A stretch of 64,000 bases of DNA from an uncultured Gammaproteobacteria bacterium (GTDB lineage: Bacteria; Pseudomonadota; Gammaproteobacteria; Eutrophobiales; Eutrophobiaceae). Location of the stretch: NCBI GenBank assembly GCA_943788005.1, contig CALSOP010000002.1:650573-714572 (forward strand). Direction: 5' to 3'. The position numbers were made by a program, and so were the translations under genes. This document shows, piece after piece, positions 36,330 through 45,667 of this stretch. Each line of letters opens with the position of its first letter. Positions within the stretch are counted from its first letter, which is position 1. The notes under the pieces are model-generated. The model was not told where the DNA came from, did not search any database, and worked only from the letters and a program-made list of their open reading frames with translations.

Positions 36330-37280
36330 ATGAAACTCGGTATCGTCATGGATCCCATCAGCGGGATTAATATTAAAAAAGACAGCTCATTTGCCATGCT
36401 GCTGGCCGCACAGAAGCGTGGCTGGGACATTCACTATATGGAGCAAAAAGATCTGTTTATTAATAATGATGTGCCAATGGCTAATTTACAATCACTCAAG
36501 GTAGCAGAGAATCCTCAACAGTGGTTTACCTTATCAGACGCAAGAACGCAGGAACTGTCTAGTCTTGACATAATATTAATGCGTAAGGATCCGCCTTTTG
36601 ATCTCGAATATATCTACTCTACCTACATTCTGGAACATGCCGAACGACTTGGCAGCATGGTCGTAAATAGCCCTGCAGCACTGAGAAATGTTAATGAAAA
36701 ATTTTTTATTACACACTTCCCAGACTGTATCGCACCCACCCAAGTTAGTCGTGACATGGGGGTCTTACTCGATTTTGTCGCCCAACATGAGAATACTATT
36801 ATAAAGCCACTAGATGGAATGGGCGGACAAGGTATTTTTCGAGTTAATGCCTCAGATCCAAATACTAAGGTCATTCTGGAAACCATCACCAAAAATGAAA
36901 CAAGTTATGTTATGGCGCAAAAATATCTGCCTGAAATCTCAGCAGGTGATAAACGGATATTGTTAATCAACGGTGAACCTGTGCCCGTACGCCCTCGCAA
37001 GAATCCCTGCTGAGGGTGAATTCAGGGGCAATCTCGCGCGCGGAGGAACATGGCAAGGGTGTTGAACTATCAGAACGTGATCGCTGGATTTGCCAGCAAG
37101 TTGGCTCAAAACTGCGTGAGATGGGGTCTATTCTTTGTCGGACTGGATGTTATTGGTGATTATTTAACAGAGATCAACGTCACCAGCCCAACCTGTATTC
37201 GTGAATTGGATAGCCTGTATAATATCGATATCAGTGGGCAGCTGATGGACGTTTTGGAAAAATACAAACAGGCACATTAA
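36330..37280 (+). pseudogene. gshB: Glutathione synthetase, three frameshifts
   Basis: GshB joins gamma-glutamylcysteine and glycine to give glutathione. The N-terminal part is intact (MKLGIVMDPISGI; NSPAALRNVNEKFF; ATP-grasp loop KPLDGMGGQGIFR). Near the C-terminus three single extra bases, each in a G or C run, shift the frame: CCC 36985-36987, GGG 37057-37059, GGGG 37123-37126. The expected text, [39 protein letters not shown] and [21 protein letters not shown], is spread over three frames. Corrected length (about 315 aa) is normal and the end is back in the starting frame. Confidence 0.88.
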
Positions 37281-37329
37281 CATTGTTAATTGTAATAACT
37301 CACTCACCTATCGGTAAGCAACTTTAGAC

Positions 37330-38346
37330 GTGGCAGCAGCACAATCCGTTGGACCCATAATTACCCCGCTAGATCGATTTGGCTTGACCTTAAGTCTCGC
37401 CATTTTAATCCATGCCTTGATTATCCTCGGTATCACTTTTATTGAGGAAGACCGGTCGCGTGCGCGTTTCGATTCAATGGAAATCGTGCTGGTTCAACAA
37501 AAGAGCGTTGAACCCAAAGAGGCGGATATGTTGGCTCAGGCCAATCTTGAGGGCGGTGGTAACGTTGAAGAAGTGGCGAATCCAGCGGCACCAATGCCAG
37601 CGCCTTTTCCAGACCCCAAACCTGAGATAACAACGCCACCGCCAATTGAGGCAGAACCACCCCAACCACCCGAACCTGCATCAGCTGAGGCTGAAGTTCC
37701 TGATCCTGCTCCAGTTAAGAAGGATGTCGTTGAAAAGATCACCGTAGAAGATGTTAAGAGCCCGGACTCACTAGCTGAAAAAGTGGACACACCGAGTAAA
37801 GTAAAACAGGTCGCTGAAACCCAGGATATAAAAACAACCGAAACACAAAGTGCACCTGAAAAAGAAAAGACTCGCGTCAAAAAGACGATTAAAAAGCCCA
37901 GAACGCCCTCAGCCACAGAGTTATTAACTAACAGCTTCAAGATAGCCTCATTTAGCGCAGAGATTCGACGAAAAATGGAGGCAAAAGCAAAACGTCCCAG
38001 ACGCAAATTTATCTCAGCGACGACAAAGGAATACAAATATGCGGCCTATATGGAAGCCTGGCGCTCAAAAGTAGAGCGTGTCGGCAATATTAACTACCCG
38101 GAACAGGCACGCAAACAGGGCTTATCAGGTAGTTTGGTACTGGATGTCGCCTTGAACCCGGATGGCTCCATCAATGAAATTACAATCCGCCGATCTTCTG
38201 GCGAAAAAGTCCTAGATGATGCAGCAATTAGAATTGTAGAACTTGCCGCGCCCTATGGAGCCTTCCCACAGCATATCAAGGACGAAACAGATATTTTACA
38301 TATTATGCGTACTTGGCAATTTATAAATAATAAAGGATTTAGATAA
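37330..38346 (+). CDS. tonB: TonB energy-transducer protein
   Basis: A 338-aa TonB with a GTG start. One N-terminal membrane helix (LTLSLAILIHALIILGITFI) is followed by a Pro/Glu/Ala-rich periplasmic spacer (about residues 80-150, e.g. PEITTPPPIEAEPPQPPEP), a basic linker, and a C-terminal TonB domain (INYPEQARKQGLSGSLVLDVAL, ... RRSSGEKVLDDAAIRIVELAAPY). It transmits proton-motive energy to outer-membrane receptors. No exbB or exbD is adjacent. It follows gshB by 49 bp. Confidence 0.92.
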   Translation: MAAAQSVGPIITPLDRFGLTLSLAILIHALIILGITFIEEDRSRARFDSMEIVLVQQKSVEPKEADMLAQANLEGGGNVEEVANPAAPMPAPFPDPKPEITTPPPIEAEPPQPPEPASAEAEVPDPAPVKKDVVEKITVEDVKSPDSLAEKVDTPSKVKQVAETQDIKTTETQSAPEKEKTRVKKTIKKPRTPSATELLTNSFKIASFSAEIRRKMEAKAKRPRRKFISATTKEYKYAAYMEAWRSKVERVGNINYPEQARKQGLSGSLVLDVALNPDGSINEITIRRSSGEKVLDDAAIRIVELAAPYGAFPQHIKDETDILHIMRTWQFINNKGFR

Positions 38347-38391
38347 AGACAGTACTTGAGAAAATCAGGATAACTGCTAATACTATTTATT

Positions 38392-38952
38392 ATGCAGCAA
38401 ACAAATCTAACCAGTCATTTTTTAATAGCAATGCCCAGCCTCAAAGACCCCAACTTTGAAAAATCTGTGACCTATATCTGTGCCCATAATGAAGAAGGCG
38501 CTATGGGCATAGTCATTAATAAACCCTTGGATATCGATCTCGGTGAAATCTTCGAACAAATGGATATTCTCACCGAGAATCAGGAAACCAAGAACAGGAC
38601 CATCTTTCATGGCGGCCCAGTCCATACTGACCGAGGATTTATCTTGCACCAAACAAATAAAGAGTGGGATTCATCAATCATTGTTTCTGATGAGCTGTGT
38701 GTAACAACCTCGAAAGATATTCTCGAAGCTATAGCTGCTGGAGAGGGCCCCTCAGAATCACTTATTGCATTAGGCTACGCAGGTTGGACCGAAGGACAAC
38801 TCGAACAAGAAATTATGGAAAATGCCTGGCTATCTGGCCCAGCCAATAGTGAGATCATATTCAAAACACCTTTCGGTCAATGTTGGAACACCGCAGTCGA
38901 TCACATGGGTATTGATATTGAAAAATTATCCCTCGATATTGGTCACGCGTGA
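38392..38952 (+). CDS. yqgE: YqgE/AlgH family protein
   Basis: A 186-aa protein of the UPF0301 (AlgH) family. Motifs: LTSHFLIAMPSLKDPNFEKSVTYICAHNEEGAMGIVINKP, FHGGPVHTDRGFILH and ALGYAGWTEGQLEQEI. The function is unsettled (once called an alginate regulator). It overlaps ruvX by 4 bp, the usual arrangement in gammaproteobacteria. Confidence 0.95.
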   Translation: MQQTNLTSHFLIAMPSLKDPNFEKSVTYICAHNEEGAMGIVINKPLDIDLGEIFEQMDILTENQETKNRTIFHGGPVHTDRGFILHQTNKEWDSSIIVSDELCVTTSKDILEAIAAGEGPSESLIALGYAGWTEGQLEQEIMENAWLSGPANSEIIFKTPFGQCWNTAVDHMGIDIEKLSLDIGHA

Positions 38953-39383
38953 AAAATCAGACGCTGCTTTGCTTCGATTACGGCAAAAAACGCATAGGAT
39001 TAGCAGTTGGTCAAACGATTACAGCTACGGCTACCGCGCTTGAAATCATTAAAGTTGTAAACAAAAAGCCAAATTGGGAAAAGATCGAGCATCTCATCGA
39101 AGAATGGCGGCCAGATAAATTAATTGTCGGCCATCCCTTTACACTTGATGGTGAGAGACAAGAAATGACGGATGCTGCAGAGAAATTTGGACGGCAATTA
39201 GAAGGTCGTTTTAAACTTCCTGTCGAACTGATTGAAGAGCAGCTTTCCTCCTATGAAGCCAGACGAGAATTAAAATCCACCCGCGATTTGGATGCCGTTG
39301 CTGCCAGACTCATTCTAGAGACATGGTTAAGAGAAAATATTGATCAGAATCATCGACAAACCGAGGTAAATAGGGAACACTAG
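38949..39383 (+). CDS. ruvX: Putative Holliday junction resolvase / 16S pre-rRNA nuclease
   Basis: A 144-aa YqgF-family RNase-H-like protein with GTG start. It has LLCFDYGKKRIGLAVGQ at the N-terminus (first catalytic Asp), LIVGHPFTLDGERQEM, and a late ...DLDAVAARLILETWL with the conserved Asp. YqgF matures 16S rRNA in E. coli. It overlaps yqgE by 4 bp and is 6 bp from pyrR. Confidence 0.93.
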   Translation: MKNQTLLCFDYGKKRIGLAVGQTITATATALEIIKVVNKKPNWEKIEHLIEEWRPDKLIVGHPFTLDGERQEMTDAAEKFGRQLEGRFKLPVELIEEQLSSYEARRELKSTRDLDAVAARLILETWLRENIDQNHRQTEVNREH

Positions 39384-39389
39384 CGCCCC

Positions 39390-39923
39390 ATGTCAGATGA
39401 GACGGATGTTAAGCAATTAATTAGCGAGATGGCGACCGCCATCGAGTCTCATACCAATTTCAATAACTACTCTGCACCATTAATGATCGGCATTAAAACC
39501 GGCGGGGCATGGGTAGCCAATCGACTACATCAACAACTCGAATACACTGATCCTCTGGGAGAGTTAAACATCGCATTCTATCGCGATGACTTTAGCACCC
39601 TCGGTATGCATCCGGAAGTGAGTCCCAGCCAATTACCCGTAGATGTGAATGATCGACATATTATTCTCGTTGACGACGTACTCTACACAGGGCGTACTAT
39701 TAGAGCGGCTATGAATGAAATTTTTGATTATGGTCGACCTGCAAGTATAACTCTGGCGGTATTAATTGACCGCAACAGCACCAGAGAACTACCAATACAG
39801 GCAGATATAATTGGAAAAACTATTGCTCTGAATACAGGGGAACATGTTAAGCTCCTTGGCCCGGAGCCACTGACGATATCAATAGATATTGTTAGAAATA
39901 CTGGAATGCAAAATACGGGATGA
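39390..39923 (+). CDS. pyrR: Bifunctional PyrR (pyr operon regulator/uracil phosphoribosyltransferase)
   Basis: A 177-aa type I phosphoribosyltransferase. The PRPP loop is [39 protein letters not shown] and FYRDDFS are also typical of PyrR. In Gram-positives it controls pyr attenuation; in gammaproteobacteria it sits before pyrB and its regulatory role is less clear. It overlaps pyrB by 4 bp. I see no attenuator hairpin in the short gap before it. Confidence 0.93.
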   Translation: MSDETDVKQLISEMATAIESHTNFNNYSAPLMIGIKTGGAWVANRLHQQLEYTDPLGELNIAFYRDDFSTLGMHPEVSPSQLPVDVNDRHIILVDDVLYTGRTIRAAMNEIFDYGRPASITLAVLIDRNSTRELPIQADIIGKTIALNTGEHVKLLGPEPLTISIDIVRNTGMQNTG

Positions 39924-40900
39924 CTGGAAACAAAATTCAACTCGACAAAAACGGCAACCTGAAGCATTTTCTAACGACTGAAGGTCTTAGCCAAGCATTA
40001 CTCCAGAATATTCTTGATCGCGCCGAATCCTTTGCCAGTGTGGGCGAAAGAGCTGTTAAAAAAGTCCCCTTGCTCCGTGGAAAAACCATCGCCAACTTAT
40101 TCTTTGAACCGAGCACACGAACAAGAACTACCTTCGAACTCGCAGCAAAAAGATTATCTGCCGATATTCTTAATTTAAATATCTCTACATCGGCTACTAG
40201 CAAAGGCGAGACGCTTAGCGATACATTACACACACTCGAAGCAATGCATTGCGATATGTTTGTTGTACGCCATGCCAATAGCGGTGCCGCACATTACATC
40301 GCCACGCAAGTCGCACCTCACATTAGCGTTATCAATGCCGGTGATGGCCGTCATGCCCATCCAACTCAAGCAATGCTGGACATGTTTACCATACGCCGAC
40401 ATAAAAAAACCTTTGATAATTTGCGAGTCGCAATCGTTGGAGACATCTTGCATTCACGCGTTGCACGCTCTGAAATACACGCCTTAAGCACACTCGGAGT
40501 ACTTGAAATACGCATTATTGCGCCGCAGACGTTGATCCCAAAAGATGTTGAGAATCTGGGAGTGCAGATTTTTCATGATATGGATGAAGGTCTGAACGGA
40601 GCAGATGTAGTAATGATGTTACGTCTGCAAAAAGAACGCATGCGTGGCGCTTTGTTACCGAGTGAAAATGAATACTTTCAACGCTATGGCCTAACCAGCA
40701 AACGGCTGGAAAAAGCAAAATCAGATGTCATCGTTATGCATCCTGGCCCAATTAATCGCGGAGTAGAAATAGCTTCCGATGTCGCCGATGGCGAACATTC
40801 TGTCATATTGCAACAAGTCAGTCATGGCATTGCCGTGCGTATGGCAGTCATGGCGATGACTATGGGGCGTAGTCCGGAAGATTCGGGCGAGGTGTCATAA
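39920..40900 (+). CDS. pyrB: Aspartate carbamoyltransferase catalytic chain
   Basis: A 326-aa enzyme that makes carbamoyl aspartate in pyrimidine synthesis. The carbamoyl-phosphate loop is [18 protein letters not shown], with [12 protein letters not shown] and [13 protein letters not shown] later. An N-terminal extension compared with E. coli PyrB is typical of the Pseudomonas-type enzyme that works with a dihydroorotase-like partner, which is exactly the next gene (1-bp stop/start overlap). Confidence 0.96.
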   Translation: MTGNKIQLDKNGNLKHFLTTEGLSQALLQNILDRAESFASVGERAVKKVPLLRGKTIANLFFEPSTRTRTTFELAAKRLSADILNLNISTSATSKGETLSDTLHTLEAMHCDMFVVRHANSGAAHYIATQVAPHISVINAGDGRHAHPTQAMLDMFTIRRHKKTFDNLRVAIVGDILHSRVARSEIHALSTLGVLEIRIIAPQTLIPKDVENLGVQIFHDMDEGLNGADVVMMLRLQKERMRGALLPSENEYFQRYGLTSKRLEKAKSDVIVMHPGPINRGVEIASDVADGEHSVILQQVSHGIAVRMAVMAMTMGRSPEDSGEVS

Positions 40901-42177
40901 TGCGTATCATTATTGAGAAAGGCAGGCTTTTAGACCCTGCTAACAAATTAGATGGCAAACAAGATCTCTTCATCGCTGATGGAAAAGTTGTCGGCATCAA
41001 AAAGAAACCCGAGGGTTTTGAAAGCGACCTTCAAATAGATGCGAAAGACAAGGTCGTCTTGCCTGGCCTGGTTGATCTCTGCGCTCGCTTACGTGAGCCC
41101 GGCTATGCATACAAAGGAACATTTCAGTCTGAGTGCCAAGCGGCTAATAGCAGCGGCATTACCTCTATCTGCTGTCCACCAGATACAAACCCAGTTATAG
41201 ATACGACAGCTGTTGTTGATCTGATTCGTCAACGTACACGAGATGCCAACCGAGGCAATGTTTATCCTCTAGCGGCGCTGACACTTGGCTTGAAGGGTGA
41301 ACACCTTGCCGAAATGGATACGCTAAGACGGGCAGGCTGCATAGGCGTAAGCAATGGCCTCGCACCGATTGAAAGCACCGAGGTGTTAAGACGTGCATTC
41401 GAATACGCTCATAGTTGCGGACTGACTGTTTTCTTTTTCGCTGAAGATTACTCATTAAAGAACAACGGTGTTGTACATGAAGGTCCGGTCAGTACTCGGC
41501 TTGGCCTTCCTGGCATACCTGAAACCGCTGAAACAGTCGCACTCAGTCGTGCTCTGTTATTAGTTGAACAAACACAAGTAAAAGCACACTTCTGCCGACT
41601 ATCAAGTGCGCGCAGCGTTAGCATGATTGCCACTGCACAAGAACAAGGCCTGCCGGTTACCGCTGATGTAGGCATATGTAACTTACATCTAACAGAAATG
41701 GATATTGCCGATTACAACAGTGATGCTCACTTACAACCTCCGTTACGTAACGAACGTGATCGAAAAGGATTAGTAGAAGGCATTAACAACGGCGTTATTG
41801 CAGCAGTCTGTTCTGATCATCAGCCACATGATGCCGATGCTAAAGCAGCTCCGTTTAGCCAAACCGAAGCAGGGGCCTCAACGATTGAACACTTATTGCC
41901 ACTAATGTTACATCTGGTTAATCGTAAAGAAATAAAACTGGAACAGGCGATCGCAGCATTAACTTCGCAACCAGCAAATATACTCGGCCTTGATAAAGGC
42001 TCACTATCAGTTGGAAGTGATGCAGACATATGCATACTCGATTTAGACTCGAGTAATAGTGTAGATACAGCCTCACTGCTCAGTGCCGGCAAGAACACAC
42101 CTTTCAAAGGATGGGAATTACCGGGACAGGTTACCCATACTTTATTTAATGGTGAAGTGGTATTTGAACGAGATTAA
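40900..42177 (+). CDS. pyrX: Dihydroorotase-like protein, metal-binding residues lost (PyrC'/PyrX)
   Basis: A 425-aa member of the dihydroorotase family that is probably not an enzyme. The metal-binding motif, normally HxH in D-x-H-x-H-LREPG, reads DLCARLREPG: both His are replaced (Cys and Arg). The rest of the fold is kept (GLPETAETVALSR-like text in GIPETAETVALSRALLL; VCSDHQPHDADAKAAPF). Pseudomonas has such an inactive PyrC' that stabilises aspartate carbamoyltransferase. A separate active pyrC is then needed and is not in this window. Confidence 0.92.
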   Translation: MRIIIEKGRLLDPANKLDGKQDLFIADGKVVGIKKKPEGFESDLQIDAKDKVVLPGLVDLCARLREPGYAYKGTFQSECQAANSSGITSICCPPDTNPVIDTTAVVDLIRQRTRDANRGNVYPLAALTLGLKGEHLAEMDTLRRAGCIGVSNGLAPIESTEVLRRAFEYAHSCGLTVFFFAEDYSLKNNGVVHEGPVSTRLGLPGIPETAETVALSRALLLVEQTQVKAHFCRLSSARSVSMIATAQEQGLPVTADVGICNLHLTEMDIADYNSDAHLQPPLRNERDRKGLVEGINNGVIAAVCSDHQPHDADAKAAPFSQTEAGASTIEHLLPLMLHLVNRKEIKLEQAIAALTSQPANILGLDKGSLSVGSDADICILDLDSSNSVDTASLLSAGKNTPFKGWELPGQVTHTLFNGEVVFERD

Positions 42178-42190
42178 TTTTTATTATTTA

Positions 42191-42335
42191 GCCACAGAAG
42201 ATACAGAAAGAAAGAAATAATCAAAACACAAGGGCATGTAGTTTTAGACACTATTAGCTTTCAATAAATAAAATATTTTCTTTGTGTTTTTAATTAATTC
42301 TTCGTCTTTATCTGTGTGCTCCGTGTCCTTTGTGG
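42191..42335. repeat. Imperfect inverted repeat (GCCACAGAAG...TTTGTGGC)
   Basis: About 145 bp with GCCACAGAAGATACAG on the left, CTGTGTGCTCCGTGTCCTTTGTGGC on the right, and an inner ACACAAGG/CTTTGTGT pairing. It separates pyrX from pyrK. This CCACAGA...TCTGTGG style of palindrome is common in bacterial spacers. Confidence 0.55.
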
Positions 42336-42372
42336 CATTAGTTAAGATCTAATTTATGAACCAGGATTACAA

Positions 42373-43257
42373 ATGACACATCCCGCAACACGTAACACGC
42401 TCTATGTAGAGCAAGCAGAACTATTGTCGCAAGACGAGTATGCCGACGGGCAATATCATATGCGCCTGCAAGCACCAGAAACAGCGGCGCATGCCAAACC
42501 TGGGCATTTTATACACATGCAATGCGACCCGGCTTTATATATGCGTCGACCAATGTCGATCATGCGCAGCAGTCCGAAAAGCAAAACCATCGATGTGCTT
42601 TATAAAGTACATGGACAAGGTACAGATTTATTATCTAGAAGAAATATTGGCGACAAAATTGATTTGATTGGCCCGATTGGCCAATCTTTTAAAATGGAAG
42701 GCTACAAAAAACGACCATTGTTAATCGGTGGTGGCGTAGGCATTCCACCAATGGTGTTCCTGGCAGAACATATTAAAAATACAGCAAAGGATATTAGCCC
42801 ACTGGTCATCATGGGCTCTGAAATTCCTTTCCCTTTTAAAAGCCGCCCATCACAGATCATGGTCAAAGAAATGCCAGCTGATGTGATTGCGTCTATGCCT
42901 TTATTAGATGACTGGGGAATACCTTCACGCTTGACCAGTCTGCAAGATTATCCAGGTTGTTTTAACGGTTACGTTACAGACTTAACACGTCATTGGTTAG
43001 ACAAGCTTGATGAAGATGAACGTAAAGAAGTCGAAATATTCACCTGTGGACCTACGCCGATGTTAAAGGCCGTCGCACAACTGGCAAAAGAATATAACTT
43101 ACCTTGTCAGGTCTCTTTAGAGGAATACATGGCTTGTGCCGTTGGTGGTTGTGCTGGTTGTACCGTACTCATAGAAACAGACAAAGGCCCAGCTATGAAA
43201 CGTGTCTGCGTCGATGGACCCGTCTTCGAAGCAGAGACCGTCATCCAATTTCAGTAA
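42373..43257 (+). CDS. pyrK: Dihydroorotate dehydrogenase electron-transfer subunit (PyrK-like)
   Basis: A 294-aa FAD/[2Fe-2S] protein. The FAD site is YMRRPMSIM near residue 57, the NAD-like site LLIGGGVGIPPMVFLAE, and the Fe-S Cys cluster is CAVGGCAGCTVLI with a fourth Cys in RVCVDGPVF. PyrK passes electrons from class 1B PyrD to NAD. No pyrD is beside it, so it may serve an unlinked dehydrogenase or another oxidation. The longer N-terminus than Bacillus PyrK is common in proteobacteria. Confidence 0.88.
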   Translation: MTHPATRNTLYVEQAELLSQDEYADGQYHMRLQAPETAAHAKPGHFIHMQCDPALYMRRPMSIMRSSPKSKTIDVLYKVHGQGTDLLSRRNIGDKIDLIGPIGQSFKMEGYKKRPLLIGGGVGIPPMVFLAEHIKNTAKDISPLVIMGSEIPFPFKSRPSQIMVKEMPADVIASMPLLDDWGIPSRLTSLQDYPGCFNGYVTDLTRHWLDKLDEDERKEVEIFTCGPTPMLKAVAQLAKEYNLPCQVSLEEYMACAVGGCAGCTVLIETDKGPAMKRVCVDGPVFEAETVIQFQ

Positions 43258-43272
43258 TAACGGGCACGATTC

Positions 43273-43938
43273 ATGACCATTAAGTCAAGCATCGTTACCA
43301 GCAATCAATCAGGCGTTCATAAAGATCTAGAAAGTAGCATAAAAAAATATTTCACCAATCCTTATAGGAAACCCTATAGACCTTTCACCGGCGACATATT
43401 TCATCAACTTGATGCAGCACAAAAACAAGTAGGCAAACCAATCATTTTAGATTCAGGCTGCGGCACTGGAGAGAGTAGCCAGCAATTAGCTAAATTAAAC
43501 CCTGATGCATTGGTTATTGGCATCGATAAATCAGAAAAACGTTTAGAAAAATTAATCACACAAGATTCAGTTTATCTTCAAGGCAATCTAGTTCTTGCAA
43601 GAGCTGATGTTATTGATATTTGGCGCATGATCAAAGAAAGCGATTGGATCATAAAAAAACACTATTTACTTTATCCCAATCCCTGGCCGAAAAAAGACCA
43701 ATTAAAACGCCGCTGGCATGGGCATCCTGTCTTTCCAGAAATGATCAGTCTATGTGACCATATTGAATTAAGAACCAATTGGCAGATATACGCAGAAGAG
43801 TTCAAACAGGCATTGGAAATAGCTACAAATAAAAAAGTACTACTAGATAATATCAAAGTAACTGATTTTATAAGTCCATTTGAAAAAAAGTATTATGATA
43901 GTGGACACGAATTATATCGAGTCACCAATTCTATTTAA
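43273..43938 (+). CDS. TrmB-like tRNA (guanine-N7-)-methyltransferase paralogue
   Basis: A 221-aa SAM methyltransferase. SAM site: ILDSGCGTGESSQQLAKLNP (near residue 58); TrmB-like catalytic area: YLLYPNPWPKKDQLKRRWHGHPVFPEM. The substrate-binding text differs from TrmB, where the usual motif is PDPWPKxRHxKRR, so this is probably the second, TrmB-like paralogue common in gammaproteobacteria and the true m7G46 enzyme lies elsewhere. It follows pyrK by 15 bp. Confidence 0.82.
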   Translation: MTIKSSIVTSNQSGVHKDLESSIKKYFTNPYRKPYRPFTGDIFHQLDAAQKQVGKPIILDSGCGTGESSQQLAKLNPDALVIGIDKSEKRLEKLITQDSVYLQGNLVLARADVIDIWRMIKESDWIIKKHYLLYPNPWPKKDQLKRRWHGHPVFPEMISLCDHIELRTNWQIYAEEFKQALEIATNKKVLLDNIKVTDFISPFEKKYYDSGHELYRVTNSI

Positions 43939-43949
43939 TAAATAATCTA

Positions 43950-44687
43950 ATGAACGAAGTAATCAATCTATTACAGTCACGTAGTTCGGTACGTAAATTT
44001 ACTGATCAAAATATTTCTCAAGACACTCTTGATGAATTTATTAAATGCGGCCAGGCAGCGGCAACATCCAGCTTTATCCAAGCCTGCACTGTCATTCAAG
44101 TCGAAGATAAGAACAAACGAAATCTTCTGGTCGACTTAGCTGGTAGCCAATCCTATGTCGCAAGCGCTGCAAAATTCCTAGTGTTTTGTGCTGACATGAA
44201 TCGACATAAATTAGTCTGTGATATGCACAACAGTAAAATGGAATCAGGCTACACAGAACAATTTATTACAGCGACCGTAGACGTCGCATTGTTTGCTCAA
44301 AACGTCATAACCGCTGCACAATCTCTGGGTATACAAGGCGTTTATATCGGAGGCATCCGTAACAACATTGCAGAAGTTTCCGAATTACTTGAACTACCAA
44401 CACTAGTCTACCCGGTATTCGGCATGTGCCTCGGCTATCCCGCACAAGACCCAGAAACAAAACCGAGGCTCCCTTTATCCGTTGTCTTAAAAACAGATTA
44501 CTATCAAGATGACAGCGACACAAAAACCATTTCCAAATACGATGAACAAGTCCGCGAATATTATCGGAGCAGAACTGGTGGCACAAAAGAAACGACATGG
44601 AGCGAACAAATCGCAGACATGTTAATAAAAGAAGCCAGACCACACATGAAAGCTTATCTAAAAGATCGTGGATTTTTATTAAAGTAA
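43950..44687 (+). CDS. nfsA: NfsA-type oxygen-insensitive NAD(P)H nitroreductase
   Basis: A 245-aa FMN flavoprotein of the nitroreductase family. FMN-contacting N-terminus LLQSRSSVRKFTDQNI; QAAATSSFIQACTVIQV; ITAAQSLGIQGVYIGGIRNN; and PVFGMCLGYP-AQDPETKPRLPL are NfsA hallmarks. It reduces quinones and nitroaromatics with NADPH. It follows the TrmB-like gene by 11 bp, probably cotranscribed. Confidence 0.92.
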   Translation: MNEVINLLQSRSSVRKFTDQNISQDTLDEFIKCGQAAATSSFIQACTVIQVEDKNKRNLLVDLAGSQSYVASAAKFLVFCADMNRHKLVCDMHNSKMESGYTEQFITATVDVALFAQNVITAAQSLGIQGVYIGGIRNNIAEVSELLELPTLVYPVFGMCLGYPAQDPETKPRLPLSVVLKTDYYQDDSDTKTISKYDEQVREYYRSRTGGTKETTWSEQIADMLIKEARPHMKAYLKDRGFLLK

Positions 44688-44856
44688 GAATGTATAAATA
44701 ATCAACCTTTTGATTGCATATATTTGGCCAACGATTGTAACTAACACCCGGTTAAATAAATCTGTCAATTTTTTGTAATATTGCATTTGGAAACATTGTG
44801 GGATTGCGTGAATTACAGTAGGGTAGCCAACCCTCCTCTGAGTAGCCCGCCATTCT

Positions 44857-45432
44857 ATGTATGATTCATTATCACAAATGCCTTATTTATTAGCCGTAAT
44901 CATTTTTCTTGCCAGAGTCACAGATGTATCTCTTGGTACCATTCGTACTATTCACGTGTTTCGTGGCAACAAATTTCTAGCGGCTTTCATTGGTTTTTTT
45001 GAAATAATCATTTGGTTAATTGCGGCAGGTCAGGTTTTTAAACATCTCGATCAATGGTACCTAGCATTAGCTTATGCCGGTGGCTTTTCGGTAGGTAATT
45101 ATGTCGGCATGCTGATTGAAAATCATTTCGCCATTGGCAATGAACTCATTCGCTGCCTTTCATTCAATCGAGATATTTTGGCAGAAAAATTACGCGCTAA
45201 AGGATTTCAGGTAGTATCAGTTGATGGCGACATGGGTCATGACAAACTGATTGAATTAATGTTTATTATCGAAAAACGGCGTAATGTTCCGAGCCTCATC
45301 AAATTAATTGAAGAACTAGATAGTACTGCAGTCTATTCAGTATCCGATGTCAAAAGTGTATATGAAGGCCCCGATCTTTTACCACGACATACTTTTTATG
45401 GTAATAATTTTTTCTTTCCAAGGAAACGTTGA
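44857..45432 (+). CDS. UPF0316 membrane protein (DUF2179)
   Basis: A 191-aa protein with three hydrophobic helices in the first 90 residues (FLARVTDVSLGTIRTIHVFRG, FFEIIIWLIAAGQVF and YAGGFSVGNYVGMLIE) and a C-terminal DUF2179 cytosolic domain. Motifs match UPF0316 proteins closely. Cellular role unknown. It stands alone with a 169-bp upstream spacer that shows no obvious operator. Confidence 0.9.
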   Translation: MYDSLSQMPYLLAVIIFLARVTDVSLGTIRTIHVFRGNKFLAAFIGFFEIIIWLIAAGQVFKHLDQWYLALAYAGGFSVGNYVGMLIENHFAIGNELIRCLSFNRDILAEKLRAKGFQVVSVDGDMGHDKLIELMFIIEKRRNVPSLIKLIEELDSTAVYSVSDVKSVYEGPDLLPRHTFYGNNFFFPRKR

Positions 45433-45485
45433 TAAATAAAAAGTACTGGAATTATTCAGCTAATACTAAAAAAGAAAATTAAAAG

Positions 45486-45547
45486 TTTGATACATGGGTG
45501 CACTTAATGCTGCGTTCGCATGAATGCGGAGGAGCAGCGAACTCGCC
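45486..45547. repeat. Interspersed repeat, copy B
   Basis: About 62 bp, about 75% like 27551-27610, centred on TGCTGCGTTCGCATGAATG and ending GCAGCGAACTCGCC. It lies just before the DksA-like gene and has no ORF of its own. Confidence 0.5.
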
Positions 45548-45667
45548 AAAAAAAGCGAAATCAACACCCAAACAAGCAAAAAAACCTGGTGCAACTTGCA
45601 CAAACCCTACATTTAGCCTACTTTTAATAATCCGATTACAAGAAAACACCTCAATACAGGAAAAAAC

